A DNA stretch of 64,000 nt from Thermomonas sp. (GCF_023953935.1 NZ_JAMLIW010000003.1:53501-117500); one strand, 5' to 3'; counted from the first letter of the stretch, positions 54,664 to 64,000 are shown. Numbers and translations: made by a program. The notes: a model not told the origin generated them from the sequence alone.

Positions 54664-56091
54664 TCAATCGATCCCCAGCTTCTTGAGCTTGTAGCGCAGG
54701 GCGCGGAAGGTGATGCCCAGGGCGGCGGCGGTCCTGGTCTTGTTGTAGCGGTGGTCCTGCAGGGCCTGTTCGATCGCCTTGCGTTCGATTTCCTCGATGA
54801 ATTCGGGCAGGGCGCTGCTGGCCGATTCGCGCGGGTCGAGGCTGCGTGGGTCGAGGTTGGCCGGGGTGCGTGCGGCGGGCTCGATGGCGGGTGTCGTGGA
54901 CGTGCTGCGGGCTTCGGGCAGGCGCAGGTTGTTGGCGCGGATGCCGTCGTCGTCGGCCAGCGCGAAGGCGCGTTCGAGGATGTTTTCCAGTTCGCGCACG
55001 TTGCCGGGGAAGGTGTAGTGGCCCAGCGCTTCCAGCGCATCGACGTGCAGCACGGGTTTTTCGCGCCCCTGCGCGGCGGCCAGCCGGGTGAGGATGGCAT
55101 CGATCAGCACCGGCAGGTCTTCGCGGCGCTCGCGCAGCGGCGGCACCCGCAGTTCGATCACGTTGATGCGGTAGTACAGGTCGTGGCGGAACTTGCCATC
55201 GTCAGTCAGCGCGGCCAGGTCCTTGTGGGTGGCCGACAGGATGCGCACGTCCACCGCCACCTCGGCATTGGCGCCGACCGGGCGCACCGATTTTTCCTGG
55301 ATCGCGCGCAGCAGCTTGACCTGCATGTGCATCGGCAGCTCGGCGATTTCATCGAGGAACAAGGTGCCGCCGTCGGCAGCCTGGAACAGCCCGGTCTTGT
55401 CGGCGTGGGCGCCGGTGAAGGCGCCTTTCTTGTGGCCGAAGAATTCGCTTTCCATCAGCTCGGTCGGGATGGCGCCGCAGTTGACCGGGATGAACGGCCC
55501 GCCGGCGCGCGAGCTTTCGCCGTGGATGGTGCGCGCGACCAGTTCCTTGCCGACGCCGGATTCGCCGACGATGTAGACCGGCGCCTGGCTGCGGGCGACC
55601 TTGGTGAGGGTGGCGCGCAGGGCGTTCATCGCCGCGGACTGGCCGAGCAGTTTCGACAGCGCCGAAGCGTCCGCTGCGGCATCCTTGCCGGACTCGGCGG
55701 CCCCGCGCAGCTTGAGCGCATGCTGGACCAGCCCGCGCAGGACGGCCAGATCCACCGGCTTGCTGACGAAGTCGAAGGCGCCGGCCTTGAGCGCATCGAC
55801 CGCGGCTTCCTGATTGCCGAAGGCGGTGATCATCGCCACCGGGGTGTGGGCGTGGAGCTGGGTGATCTCGCGCACCAGCTCGATCCCCGAGCCGTCGGTC
55901 AGGCGCATGTCGGTCAGACACAGCGCGTACTGGTGGCTGCGCAGCAGGGCGCGGGCGTCGCGCAGGGAGGACGCGGTATCGCACTTGACGCCCATCCGGC
56001 CGAGGGTCAGCACCAGCAGTTCGCGGATATCGCGCTCGTCATCGACGATCAGGGCGTTGGGCGGGGCGCTGCTGGCCTGGGGCGGATTCAT
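54664..56091 (-). CDS. pilR: sigma-54-dependent response regulator PilR
   Basis: NtrC-type activator of pilin transcription. 475 residues from the ATG at 56091 (MNPPQASSAPPNALIVDDER). The receiver domain has the phosphoacceptor in LCLTDMRLTDGSG; the AAA+ domain shows GESGVGKELVARTIH, the sigma-54 contact motif GAFTGA and GGTLFLDEIAELP; and a C-terminal Fis-type HTH includes TRTAAALGITFRALRYKLKK. Placed between pilS (71 bases upstream) and the pilin gene it should control; sigma-54 promoters before both pilins support this. Confidence 0.96.
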   Translation of the reverse strand: MNPPQASSAPPNALIVDDERDIRELLVLTLGRMGVKCDTASSLRDARALLRSHQYALCLTDMRLTDGSGIELVREITQLHAHTPVAMITAFGNQEAAVDALKAGAFDFVSKPVDLAVLRGLVQHALKLRGAAESGKDAAADASALSKLLGQSAAMNALRATLTKVARSQAPVYIVGESGVGKELVARTIHGESSRAGGPFIPVNCGAIPTELMESEFFGHKKGAFTGAHADKTGLFQAADGGTLFLDEIAELPMHMQVKLLRAIQEKSVRPVGANAEVAVDVRILSATHKDLAALTDDGKFRHDLYYRINVIELRVPPLRERREDLPVLIDAILTRLAAAQGREKPVLHVDALEALGHYTFPGNVRELENILERAFALADDDGIRANNLRLPEARSTSTTPAIEPAARTPANLDPRSLDPRESASSALPEFIEEIERKAIEQALQDHRYNKTRTAAALGITFRALRYKLKKLGID

Positions 56092-56162
56092 GACGGCACG
56101 ATAACCGCTTGCCGCGCTGCGTCCAAGTGCGACGTTTTGCGTCAGGTCGGCGTGGGCAGGGG

Positions 56163-57770
56163 CTAGTGGGTGGTGATCGTGCGGGCGCTGGCCAACCGGA
56201 TCCGGAAACAGCAGCCGCCGGCGGGCCGGGGAACGTGCTGCAGGTTGGCCTGGCTGGCCAGACACAGCTCGCGGGCGATGTACAGGCCCAGCCCGGTGCC
56301 GTGGCTGGAGGTGGTGAAGAACGGCCGGAACAGCTGGGCGGCGACCGCTTCGGGGATGCCCGGGCCGTGGTCGATCACGTCCAGCAGCGGCGCGTCCTTG
56401 GGGTCGAGGTGGGCATGCAGCTCGATCCGGGCCGGCTCGCCCGGCATCCGGCCGTAAATCCGGGCGTTGTGGACCAAGGCGGTCACGGCTTGCTGCAGCT
56501 GGCGCTGGTCGACCAGGCAGGGAATCGGGGTCTTGGTGGTGCGCGCTTCCAGGGTGTCCTGTTCCAGCGGCTGGGTCTGCTGGTAGTCCTCCACGAACTT
56601 GCGGGTGAATTCGGCCAGGTCCACGTGCTCGGGCTGGGCGCGTTCGCGCCGGGCCAGGCTCAAGACATCTTCGATGATGCCGTTCATGCGCCGGGTCTGC
56701 TGGTAGATGATCTCCAGCAGGCGGCGGTCGGATTCGGGGATTTCGCGGGATTCTTCCAGCAGTTGGGTGGCGTAGCTGATCGCGGCCAGCGGATTGCGGA
56801 TTTCGTGGGCCAGGCTGGCCGAGAAGCGGCCGAGCGTGGCCAGGGTCAGGGTTTCGGCGCGGCGCGAGGCCAGTTCGGCGTCATCGAGGAAGACCAGCAC
56901 CTGGTCGCCTTCGGCCAGCAGCTGGGCAAAGCGTGGCAGGACTTCCGGCAGGTCGGGTGCGAGCTGCAGCGGGGTGGCATCCATGTGGCCGTCGCGCTTC
57001 CAGCGGCGCAGCCGCAGGTCCAGCTCGGGGGCGGCGGTGGCCAGCAGCCGGCGACCCTCGCCGGCGCTGCCGACCTGAAGGATTGCCGCCTCGTTGGCGA
57101 GGAGGATCTCGTCATTGCCATCCACCAGCAGCACGCCGGTGCGCATGCGGCGGATGATCAACTCGTTGACCTCGGCCAGGCTTTCGGCCTGGCTGCCGCG
57201 ACGCGCGGCCAGCGCCTGGCTCAGCCGGACCTGACGGCCCACCAGGGTGGTCAGGCTGGCCAGCGCAAGGTAGCTGATCCCGAACATCAGGATTTCCACC
57301 GTCGGCTGTCGGGGCGCATCGCCGCTGAACAAATGCCACAGGTGCTGGGCCAGCAGCGCCGTGCCGGCGCTGGCGGCGGCCGCCATCCCGACCCGCAGCG
57401 GCAGCAGCAGCGCGGCCGCGCCGATGTTGAACAGCAGCATCATTGCCACGCCCGAGGCCACGCCGGGCTGCGCGCCGATGGCCAGCGCGGCGACGATGAT
57501 GTCCACGCTGACCCCGATTGCCGCCTGCCGGACGATGTGGCCACGGCGGCCGCTGAAGAACAGCGCGCCGGACGCCAGCAGATAGCCCACGGCAATCAGC
57601 CGCGACAGCAGCGAAGGGTCCGCGCCGCCCAGCATGATTCCCACCGGGCTGAACGCCGCCAGGCACAGCAGTGCGGCTTCGAACAGCCGATACAGGGTGA
57701 AATAGTGCAGCTCGCGGCGGCTTTCGCTGCCCGAGGAGGCGACGGACGGCGACGTGTCTGGCCCGGTCAT
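56163..57770 (-). CDS. pilS: sensor histidine kinase PilS
   Basis: 535 residues from the ATG at 57770 (MTGPDTSPSVASSGSESRRE). Six membrane helices (about 30-190), a PAS-like linker, H-box SASLAHEIRNPLAAISYATQ, and ATPase motifs VDQRQLQQAVTALVHNARIY and GPGIPEAVAAQLFRPFFTTS with GTGLGLYIARELC. PilS senses pilin in the inner membrane and controls PilR phosphorylation. First in pilS-pilR; divergent from sucC. Confidence 0.95.
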   Translation of the reverse strand: MTGPDTSPSVASSGSESRRELHYFTLYRLFEAALLCLAAFSPVGIMLGGADPSLLSRLIAVGYLLASGALFFSGRRGHIVRQAAIGVSVDIIVAALAIGAQPGVASGVAMMLLFNIGAAALLLPLRVGMAAAASAGTALLAQHLWHLFSGDAPRQPTVEILMFGISYLALASLTTLVGRQVRLSQALAARRGSQAESLAEVNELIIRRMRTGVLLVDGNDEILLANEAAILQVGSAGEGRRLLATAAPELDLRLRRWKRDGHMDATPLQLAPDLPEVLPRFAQLLAEGDQVLVFLDDAELASRRAETLTLATLGRFSASLAHEIRNPLAAISYATQLLEESREIPESDRRLLEIIYQQTRRMNGIIEDVLSLARRERAQPEHVDLAEFTRKFVEDYQQTQPLEQDTLEARTTKTPIPCLVDQRQLQQAVTALVHNARIYGRMPGEPARIELHAHLDPKDAPLLDVIDHGPGIPEAVAAQLFRPFFTTSSHGTGLGLYIARELCLASQANLQHVPRPAGGCCFRIRLASARTITTH

Positions 57771-57827
57771 TGGCGAAAGTATGCGCGAAGCCCGACCGGC
57801 TGCGTCACGTGATGCGCCGCAACAGGT

Positions 57828-57833
57828 TAAAAT
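57828..57833 (+). promoter_or_regulatory. possible -10 box of sucC
   Basis: TAAAAT at 57828-57833 stands out in the GC-rich gap between pilS and sucC, 62 bases before the sucC ATG. No convincing -35 element is seen, so this is tentative. Confidence 0.35.
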
Positions 57834-57895
57834 GGGCGTTCGTTTCGTGCACAAATCTCCGTGCACGTCCGCATTTCCTCCCTCTGGGGTGATCC

Positions 57896-59056
57896 ATGAA
57901 TTTCCACGAATATCAGGCAAAACAGCTGTTTGCCGACTACGGCATCGCGGTTCCGGCGGGGCGCGTGGCGCGCGGCCCGGACGAGGCGGTGGACGCCGCC
58001 AAGGCTCTCGGTGGCAGCTTCTGGGTGGTCAAGGCCCAGATCCACGCCGGCGGCCGCGGCAAGGCCGGCGGCGTCAAGCTGGCCAGGACCCTGGATGAAG
58101 TGCGCGAGTCCGCGCGCGCCTTGCTGGGCACCCGGATGGCCACCTACCAGAGCGCCGGCGTGGCCCTGCCGATCGACAGCGTGCTGGTGTGCGAAGCCAC
58201 CGACATTGCCAAGGAGCTGTACCTGTCGGTGCTGGTCGATCGCGATACCAAGGCGATCACCTTCATCGCCTCGGCCGAGGGCGGCGTGGAGATCGAGCAG
58301 GTCGCCCGTGAGACCCCGGACAAGATCAAGTCGCTGCACGTCAATTTTGTCCAAGGTCTGCAGCCCTACGAGTGCCGCGACCTTGGCTTCGCGCTGGGCC
58401 TGAACGCCAAGCAGGTCGGCCAGCTCACCAAGATCATGCTGGGCCTGTACAAGCTGTTCAACGAAAAGGACCTGGCGCTGGTCGAGCTCAATCCGCTGGC
58501 GATCCTCACCGACGGCAACCTCGCGGTGCTCGACGGCAAGATCAATTCCGACGACAACGCGACCTTCCGCCACGAAGACTTGGCCGCGATGCGCGACATC
58601 CGCCAGGAAGACAAGACCGAGGTGCGCGCCAGCCAGTACGGGCTGAACTACGTGACCATGGACGGCAACATCGGCTGCATGGTCAACGGCGCTGGTCTGG
58701 CGATGGCGACCATGGACGTGATCAAGCTCAACGGCGGCGAGCCGGCGAACTTCCTCGACGTCGGCGGCGGCGCCACCAAGGAGCGTGTGACGGAGGCGTT
58801 CAAGCTGATCCTCAGCTCCGACAAGGTGAAGGCGATCTTCGTCAACATCTTCGGCGGGATCGTGCGTTGCGACATGATCGCCGAAGGCATCATCGCGGCG
58901 GTCAAGGAGGTGGGCGTGCAGATCCCGGTGATCGTGCGGCTGGAAGGCACCAACGTGGAAGCCGGCAAGGCGCTGCTGAAGGGCTCGGGCCTGGCCATCA
59001 TTCCGGCCGACGACATCGACGACGGCGCCAAGAAGGCGGTGGCGGCCGTCGCCTGA
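57896..59056 (+). CDS. sucC: succinyl-CoA synthetase (ADP-forming) beta subunit
   Basis: TCA-cycle enzyme forming succinate and ATP. 386 residues starting [23 protein letters not shown]-grasp domain with [17 protein letters not shown] and ELNPLAIL; the C-terminal ligase domain has [13 protein letters not shown] and [14 protein letters not shown]. sucD follows after 104 bases that hold a REP-like hairpin. Confidence 0.97.
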   Translation: MNFHEYQAKQLFADYGIAVPAGRVARGPDEAVDAAKALGGSFWVVKAQIHAGGRGKAGGVKLARTLDEVRESARALLGTRMATYQSAGVALPIDSVLVCEATDIAKELYLSVLVDRDTKAITFIASAEGGVEIEQVARETPDKIKSLHVNFVQGLQPYECRDLGFALGLNAKQVGQLTKIMLGLYKLFNEKDLALVELNPLAILTDGNLAVLDGKINSDDNATFRHEDLAAMRDIRQEDKTEVRASQYGLNYVTMDGNIGCMVNGAGLAMATMDVIKLNGGEPANFLDVGGGATKERVTEAFKLILSSDKVKAIFVNIFGGIVRCDMIAEGIIAAVKEVGVQIPVIVRLEGTNVEAGKALLKGSGLAIIPADDIDDGAKKAVAAVA

Positions 59057-59067
59057 CCACACTTCCT

Positions 59068-59137
59068 GCAGGAGCGCACCGCAGGGGCGCGATCAGGTGC
59101 TCGGTCAAGAGCATTCACGCCTCTGCGGTGCGCTTCC
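59068..59137. repeat. REP-like imperfect palindrome between sucC and sucD
   Basis: Arms GGAGCGCACCGCAGGGGCG (about 59071-59089) and CGCCTCTGCGGTGCGCTTC (59118-59136) pair at 17 of 19 positions. Lies inside an operon, so any hairpin will be in the sucCD mRNA. It shares the GGAGCGC start with the elements at 18765 and 54589. Confidence 0.8.
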
Positions 59138-59160
59138 ACAGGGCAATCAAGGAAATTCAA

Positions 59161-60036
59161 ATGTCCGTATTGATCAACAAGAACACCAAGGTGCTGGTGC
59201 AGGGCTTCACCGGCTCGCAGGGCACCTTCCACGCCCAGCAGATGCTGGACTACGGCACCCAGGTCGTCGGCGGTGTCACCCCCGGCAAGGGTGGCAGCGA
59301 ACACCTGGGCCTGCCGGTCTTCAACACCATGGCCGATGCGGTCAAGGCCACCGGCGCCGACGCCTCGGTCATCTACGTGCCGCCGGCGTTCGCGGCTGAC
59401 GCCATCCTGGAAGCGGCCGCGGCCGGCATCCGGGTCATCGTCTGCATCACCGAGGGCATTCCGGTGCTGGACATGCTGCGGGTGAAGAACGTGCTCAAGG
59501 GCCATCCGGACGCCGTGCTGGTCGGCCCCAACTGCCCCGGCGTGATCACCCCCGGCGAATGCAAGATCGGCATCATGCCCGGTCACATCCACCTGCCCGG
59601 CAAGATCGGGATTGTTTCCCGCAGCGGCACCTTGACCTACGAAGCGGTCAAGCAGACCACCGACGTCGGCCTGGGCCAGTCCACCTGCATCGGCATCGGT
59701 GGCGATCCGATCAACGGCACCAGCTTCATCGACGCGCTCAAGCTGTTCCAGGCCGACCCGCAGACCGAGGGCATCATCATGGTCGGCGAGATCGGCGGGC
59801 GGGCGGAAGAAGACGCCGCCGAATACATCGCCCAGCACGTCACCAAACCGGTGGTCGGCTTCATCGCCGGCGCCACCGCGCCCAAGGGCAAGCGCATGGG
59901 CCACGCCGGCGCGATCGCCTCGGGCGGCTCGGGCACGGCCGAAGGCAAGTTCGCGGCGATGGAAAAAGCCGGGATCACCACCGTGCGCACGCCGGGCGAG
60001 CTCGGTCGGGCGATTGCCCAGCGGCTGGAGAAATAA
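59161..60036 (+). CDS. sucD: succinyl-CoA synthetase alpha subunit
   Basis: 291 residues from the ATG at 59161 ([20 protein letters not shown]). CoA-binding fold with [35 protein letters not shown] and the phosphohistidine in [14 protein letters not shown]-type loop preceded by [10 protein letters not shown]. Downstream of sucC; ends before a strong terminator. Confidence 0.97.
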   Translation: MSVLINKNTKVLVQGFTGSQGTFHAQQMLDYGTQVVGGVTPGKGGSEHLGLPVFNTMADAVKATGADASVIYVPPAFAADAILEAAAAGIRVIVCITEGIPVLDMLRVKNVLKGHPDAVLVGPNCPGVITPGECKIGIMPGHIHLPGKIGIVSRSGTLTYEAVKQTTDVGLGQSTCIGIGGDPINGTSFIDALKLFQADPQTEGIIMVGEIGGRAEEDAAEYIAQHVTKPVVGFIAGATAPKGKRMGHAGAIASGGSGTAEGKFAAMEKAGITTVRTPGELGRAIAQRLEK

Positions 60037-60079
60037 GCCGACAGCCTCGATCCGCGAACTGCGGCAGGCAAGCGCGACA

Positions 60080-60118
60080 CGCAAGAACGGCGACCCTTGG
60101 GCCGCCGTTCTTGCGTTT
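60080..60118 (+). terminator. terminator after sucCD
   Basis: CGCAAGAACGGCG (60080-60092) and CGCCGTTCTTGCG (60103-60115) form a perfect 13-bp stem, followed by TTT. Lies 43 bases after sucD. Confidence 0.85.
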
Positions 60119-60165
60119 GCAGTCAGCGCGCGTGCTTGCGAGCACGCGGCGCCGGAGCGCCGGGT

Positions 60166-60834
60166 TTACTTGACCTTGTTCGGGAACTGCGCCGCGATAC
60201 CGCCCGCCAGCGCATCGGCGATCGTGTTCATGTGCTCCTGCATGGCCTTCCAGGTCTGCGCCTCGGCGGTCATGTTGCCGGCCATGATCTGCGTCACCTG
60301 CGCCTTGTGATGGGCGGCGTGGGCGAGCAGCAGGCCATCGACGGTGGCCTCCGGCCAGTTGTTCGGATTGGCGCCGTGCAGGAACTTGGCGATTTCACCG
60401 GCGTTGGCCGACAAATCCTGCATCGCCTTGTCGATGCCGGCCTGGTTGCCTGCGTGGGCGGCGTCGGTCAACGCTTTCACCCCGGCCCAGTGGCCGCCGA
60501 GCAGCTTCATCATGCCCTTGCCGGCATCCGCGCCGTAGAAACCGGCGACGGCATCGGCAATCTGCTGGGCGTTGGCAACGGTATCGCGCTCGGCCTTGGC
60601 CGCCGCCGCGGTGTCGCCTGCCTTCACGGCCATCGCGTAGGCGCGGGTGTTCACCACGTGGCCGTGCCACAGGGCGCGCAGGTCGGCGTGCAGCTTGGGT
60701 GCGGCCGGCACGGCAGGCGCGGCCGTCTGCGCGGTGGCATAGGCGGCGTGCTGCGCGGCCGGGGTGACGGAAAAGGCGACCATCGGCATTCCCAAACCCA
60801 GCGCGATGGCGCAAGCGATGACGAGCGATTTCAT
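60166..60834 (-). CDS. secreted helical protein of unknown function
   Basis: 222 residues. Signal peptide MKSLVIACAIALGLGMPMVA followed by FS; then an Ala-rich linker and a helical bundle of about 165 residues with histidines at regular places (LWHGHVVNTRAYAMA, GGHWAGVKAL, LLLAHAAHHKAQVTQIMAGN). The arrangement could bind a metal or heme, but no CXXCH is present. No family recognised. Convergent with sucD across the terminator. Confidence 0.75.
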   Translation of the reverse strand: MKSLVIACAIALGLGMPMVAFSVTPAAQHAAYATAQTAAPAVPAAPKLHADLRALWHGHVVNTRAYAMAVKAGDTAAAAKAERDTVANAQQIADAVAGFYGADAGKGMMKLLGGHWAGVKALTDAAHAGNQAGIDKAMQDLSANAGEIAKFLHGANPNNWPEATVDGLLLAHAAHHKAQVTQIMAGNMTAEAQTWKAMQEHMNTIADALAGGIAAQFPNKVK

Positions 60835-60952
60835 GTGACTGTCCTCCAGAAGGGTCGCGGGGCGCTGGAATCAGTGCCTGCCGCGGCTGGAGGAAAGTCT
60901 GGGCGCCGGCGCGTGAAGAACCCGCATCGAACGCACGATACGGGCGCTGCGG

Positions 60953-61867
60953 TCAGTCGCTCTGCGCCGGCACGATGGATTCCTGATCCGGCAGCGCGGT
61001 GCCGCATTTGCGGCAATACCAGGCGTCCATGTTGTGTTCGTTCAGGCTGCATCCGGGGCAGCGCACCTGCCGGCGCCCGTGGGCGCGCACCGTGCGCATC
61101 AGCTCGGCGCTGTAGATGCCGGTAGGCACCACGATGATGCTGTAGCCGATGATGATCAGGGCCGAAGTCAGCAGCCGGCCCAGCCCGGTGGCAGGCGACA
61201 GATCGCCGTAGCCGACGGTCGCCATGGTCACGATCGCCCAGTAGATGCCGGTGGGAATGCTGGTGAAACCGTGCTCCGGCCCTTCGACCAGATACATCAG
61301 CGCGCCGAAGATCACCGCGATGGTGAGCAGCGACATGATGAAGATCAGGATCTTGCGGCGGCTGCGAATTAGGGTCTGGATCAGCATCCCGGCTTCGTCG
61401 GAATAGCGCACCAGTTTGAGGATGCGGAAGATCCGCAGCAGGCGCAGGATGCGCACCACCACCAGCGACAGACTGGTCGGGAACAACAGCGACAGGAAGG
61501 TCGGCAGGATCGCCAGCAGATCGATGATGCCGAGGAAGCTGGCGGCGTAGCGCAGCGGTTGCCGTACCACCCACAGCCGGGCGATGTATTCGATCGTGAA
61601 CAGGATCGTGAAGAACCACTCGGCCACGTACAGCGCGAAGTGCCAGTGCGCCGCGAGGGTCGGTTCGGTATAGATCATGACCACAATGACGCTGGCGACA
61701 ATTGCCGCGATCAGGGCGAGGTCAAAATTGCGCTCGTCGCGGGTGGCGTGGTGGAACATCAGCCGGTACCAGCGATAGCGCAGGCCCTCCCGGCTCGCCG
61801 GCCAGTGCGACTTGTCGAGCAGGCCGCCCGCGCTGGTATCCGTGTGCGGGTCGGGGTGCGCTTCCAT
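60953..61867 (-). CDS. voltage-gated-type potassium channel with C-terminal zinc ribbon
   Basis: 304 residues from the ATG at 61867, which shares one base with the hemL stop (TGATG). Six membrane helices: S4-like helix RILRLLRIFRILKLVRY with regularly spaced arginines, selectivity filter TMATVGYGD, pore helix IYWAIVTMAT. After S6 there is a short zinc ribbon, VRCPGCSLNEHNMDAWYCRK, then CGTALPD. Inner-membrane K+ channel of the Kv/KvAP-like class. The ribbon is an unusual cytoplasmic addition. Confidence 0.93.
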   Translation of the reverse strand: MEAHPDPHTDTSAGGLLDKSHWPASREGLRYRWYRLMFHHATRDERNFDLALIAAIVASVIVVMIYTEPTLAAHWHFALYVAEWFFTILFTIEYIARLWVVRQPLRYAASFLGIIDLLAILPTFLSLLFPTSLSLVVVRILRLLRIFRILKLVRYSDEAGMLIQTLIRSRRKILIFIMSLLTIAVIFGALMYLVEGPEHGFTSIPTGIYWAIVTMATVGYGDLSPATGLGRLLTSALIIIGYSIIVVPTGIYSAELMRTVRAHGRRQVRCPGCSLNEHNMDAWYCRKCGTALPDQESIVPAQSD

Positions 61868-63159
61868 CAGGTCGATCCGATGGCGTGGAAAGCGTCGTGG
61901 GCAATTGCGATGGTCTGCTCGATGATCGCCGCGTCGTGCGCGCTGGAAATGAAACCGGCCTCGAACGCGCTGGGCGCCAGGTACACGCCGCGCTCCAGCA
62001 TGGCGTGGAAGAAGCGGTTGAAGGTGGCGCTGTCGCAGGCCATCGCCTGGGCGAAGGTGTCGACCTTCTCGTTGCTGAAGAACAGCCCGAACATGCCGCC
62101 CACGCGCTGGGTGCTGAAGGCGACGCCGGCCCCACGCGCGGCGGCTTCCAGCCCGTCGCACAGCGCCTGGGTCGCCGCTTCCAGTTCGGCATGAAATCCG
62201 GGTGCCTGGATCAGCTCCAGCATGGCCAGCCCCGCGGCCATCGCGACCGGATTGCCGGACAGCGTACCGGCCTGATAGATCGGCCCGCTCGGGGCGATTT
62301 GTTCCATCAGGTCGCGGCGTCCGCCGTAGGCGCCCACCGGCATGCCGCCGCCAATCACCTTGCCGAAGGTGGTCAAATCCGGGGTAATGCCGTAGCGCGC
62401 CTGCGCACCGCCCAGCGCCACCCGGAAGCCGGTCATCACTTCATCGAAGATCAGCACGGTGCCGTGGCGCGTGCACAGCGTGCGCAGGTGTTGCAGGTAG
62501 CCCGCGCGCGGTGGCAGGCAGTTGGCGTTGCCGACTACCGGCTCGATGATCAGCGCGGCCAAGGTATCGCCACAGTCCTCGAACAGCCGCGTGGCGGCAT
62601 CGAAATCGTTGTAGGGCAGGGTCAGCGTGAGGTCGGCCAGCGCCTTGGGCACGCCCGGCGACGTGGGCACGCCGAAGGTCAGCGCGCCGCTGCCGGCCTT
62701 GACCAGAAACGAATCGGCGTGGCCGTGGTAGCAGCCCTCGAACTTGACGAAGCGATCGCGGCCGGTGGTGCCGCGCGCCAGTCGCAGCGCCGACATCGTC
62801 GCCTCGGTCCCCGAGTTCACCATGCGCACCACTTCGCAGCTCGGCACCAGACGAGTAAGCGTTTCCGCCATTGTCACTTCGAGCGGATTGGGAATGCCGA
62901 ACGACAGGCCGTTGCGCGCCGCGGTGAAAACGGCTTCGAGCACCTTCGGATGGTTGTGGCCGACGATCATCGGCCCCCACGAGCCGACGTAATCGATGTA
63001 GCGGTTGCCGTCCGCGTCGAACACGAACGGCCCCTCGGCGCGCTGCGCGAAAAACGGTTCGCCGCCGACCGATTTGAAGGCGCGCACCGGCGAGTTGACG
63101 CCGCCGGGAAGCAGCCGTTGGGCGCGGGCGAACAGCGCGTGGGAGCGATCGGATTTCAT
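61867..63159 (-). CDS. hemL: glutamate-1-semialdehyde 2,1-aminomutase
   Basis: PLP enzyme converting glutamate-1-semialdehyde to 5-aminolevulinate for heme synthesis. 430 residues from the ATG at 63159 ([20 protein letters not shown]). [38 protein letters not shown] and the PLP lysine in [19 protein letters not shown] are all present. An in-frame ATG three bases earlier is possible. Coupled to the K+ channel gene by a one-base overlap. Confidence 0.97.
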   Translation of the reverse strand: MKSDRSHALFARAQRLLPGGVNSPVRAFKSVGGEPFFAQRAEGPFVFDADGNRYIDYVGSWGPMIVGHNHPKVLEAVFTAARNGLSFGIPNPLEVTMAETLTRLVPSCEVVRMVNSGTEATMSALRLARGTTGRDRFVKFEGCYHGHADSFLVKAGSGALTFGVPTSPGVPKALADLTLTLPYNDFDAATRLFEDCGDTLAALIIEPVVGNANCLPPRAGYLQHLRTLCTRHGTVLIFDEVMTGFRVALGGAQARYGITPDLTTFGKVIGGGMPVGAYGGRRDLMEQIAPSGPIYQAGTLSGNPVAMAAGLAMLELIQAPGFHAELEAATQALCDGLEAAARGAGVAFSTQRVGGMFGLFFSNEKVDTFAQAMACDSATFNRFFHAMLERGVYLAPSAFEAGFISSAHDAAIIEQTIAIAHDAFHAIGST

Positions 63160-63265
63160 CATGCAGCGGTCAGTCCGTGGTTCCGGAGCCGCCATTGTGC
63201 CGCCGTTGCTGCGGCCTGTCCGCTGCGCCGGCACTTGTTGCAGGCGCATCCGGGAAAGCGCCGGC

Positions 63266-63712
63266 TCACTTCGGCGGCGGAATCCCGGGCCCGAACTTGA
63301 GGACCGCGCCGTCTTGCAGCTTCAGTCGTTCGGCCTGGCCGGCGTTGAGCTCCAGCACGTAGCGCGCCGGCACATTGCTTGGGTAGGACGGGCAGGAATC
63401 GCCCAGCGAGCACGGCGGCACGTTGCGCTGTTGCGCCACCAGCTTGTGGTCGTTGTCGAAGTAGAGGATGTCGAGCGGAATCCGGGTGTTCTTCATCCAG
63501 TACGACTGCGGCATCTGCTCGTCGTGGATGAAGATCATCCCGTGGCCCTCGGCCATGGCGTCGCGGAACATCAGTCCGCGCGCACGCGCCTCCTCGGTGC
63601 TGGCGATCTCGACGCTGTAGCGCTTCCCGCCCAGCTCCACCCAGGACTGTCCCGCGTCGGCGCAGCCCGACAGCGCCAACGCGCACAGCAGCAAAAGGGC
63701 AAGACGACGCAT
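63266..63712 (-). CDS. DUF192 family lipoprotein
   Basis: 148 residues from the ATG at 63712 ([20 protein letters not shown]). Lipobox LSGC gives a membrane-anchored lipoprotein. The DUF192 core is visible as [40 protein letters not shown] and [15 protein letters not shown]. Family role unknown. Separated from hemL by 106 bases on the same strand. Confidence 0.88.
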   Translation of the reverse strand: MRRLALLLLCALALSGCADAGQSWVELGGKRYSVEIASTEEARARGLMFRDAMAEGHGMIFIHDEQMPQSYWMKNTRIPLDILYFDNDHKLVAQQRNVPPCSLGDSCPSYPSNVPARYVLELNAGQAERLKLQDGAVLKFGPGIPPPK

Positions 63713-63836
63713 GCGGGACGCTCCGTTCACGTGAAGGCCGAACCTTGCGCGCAGCCTGCGCACGGCGTCAAGGCGCGGCGGTCACGGGCACGCCGCCGCC
63801 GCACGTCGGCAAGTGGAATTTCGGGCGCGGCGTCTG

Positions 63837-63864
63837 TTGACATCCGACCAAAGCCCGGTATGAT
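63837..63864 (+). promoter_or_regulatory. ribosomal RNA operon promoter
   Basis: Perfect -35 TTGACA (63837-63842), 16-bp spacer and -10 TATGAT (63859-63864), followed by a GC-rich discriminator GGGCGGC. A 16-bp spacer and GC discriminator are typical of growth-rate-controlled rrn P1 promoters. No protein-coding start follows. Confidence 0.8.
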
Positions 63865-63925
63865 GGGCGGCTCCCTCGGGCTGAACGGCTTTTGGGAAAG
63901 GGCGCGGCGCTGAGGCCGAACCTGA

Positions 63926-63937
63926 TGATCTTTGACA
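63926..63937 (+). promoter_or_regulatory. boxA-like antitermination site of an rrn leader
   Basis: TGATCTTTGACA resembles the boxA consensus TGCTCTTTAACA recognised by NusB-NusE. It lies about 60 bases after the promoter and is followed by GTGCGCAGGTGACTTGTG, reminiscent of xanthomonad 16S leaders. The 16S gene should begin beyond the window. Confidence 0.72.
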
Positions 63938-64000
63938 GTGTGCGCAGGTGACTTGTGCGGGCGTCTGGTGATGGTCGGTTGACCACAGCAGACGTTCGAT

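Noticed and set aside
60166-60834. Secreted His-rich protein as a cytochrome c-prime
   Set aside because: No CXXCH heme-attachment motif; only the helical pattern is similar.

Overview
The window is GC-rich, gene-dense chromosomal DNA. Gene content and order point to the gammaproteobacterial family Xanthomonadaceae/Lysobacteraceae (a Lysobacter, Luteimonas or Thermomonas type; the genus cannot be fixed from the sequence alone). Supporting signs are an M23 peptidase-secA-mutT block, the coaE/pilD/pilC/pilB and pilSR pilus loci, ptsH-ptsI next to mgtE, a short LID-less adenylate kinase, a PPi-dependent phosphofructokinase, a K+-independent proton pyrophosphatase, and the interspersed palindromes and heptanucleotide repeats common in this family.

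Layout. 1-9 kb: M23 peptidase (cut by the window edge), secA, mutT, coaE-proC-yggS on the minus strand, then pilT and pilU. 9-25 kb: housekeeping genes (yqgE-ruvX-pyrB, a cold-shock/DUF1294 protein with mgtE, the EIIA-HPr-EI phosphotransferase relay, an SDR, a DedA-PAP2 fusion, mpl, adk, pfp, and small secreted proteins). 25-31.6 kb: hppA, then pilD-pilC-pilB. 31.7-33.1 kb: an AAA/DUF4143 ATPase behind an unusual iteron-like promoter. 33.1-53.8 kb: an accessory glycan island (GT2 glycosyltransferase, acyltransferase, three methyltransferases, a flippase-like membrane protein, an ADH/Gfo-Idh fusion, an asparagine-synthase-like amidotransferase, a DUF354 protein, an MFS-spermidine-synthase fusion) that runs into three TMTC/PMT-like GT-C membrane proteins interleaved with two major pilin genes. 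54.6-57.8 kb: pilR and pilS. 57.9-63.7 kb: sucCD, a secreted protein, a K+ channel, hemL and a DUF192 lipoprotein. The last 170 bases look like the promoter and boxA leader of a ribosomal RNA operon that starts just outside the window.

How the parts fit. Both pilin genes have matches to sigma-54 promoters, and the adjacent PilS-PilR pair encodes a sigma-54 activator. Each pilin gene is followed on the same strand by one or two GT-C genes (one of them frameshifted). The whole glycan island lies between the pilin locus and pilBCD. The simplest reading is a strain-variable, pilus-linked glycosylation locus, which is the best candidate here for an undescribed system. A second candidate is the DUF4143 ATPase, with three 16-bp direct repeats at exact 22-bp spacing laid over a TATAAT promoter. 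A third observation is an interspersed palindrome that appears to have been absorbed in frame into mpl. All functions are inferred from motifs and context; no database search was run.
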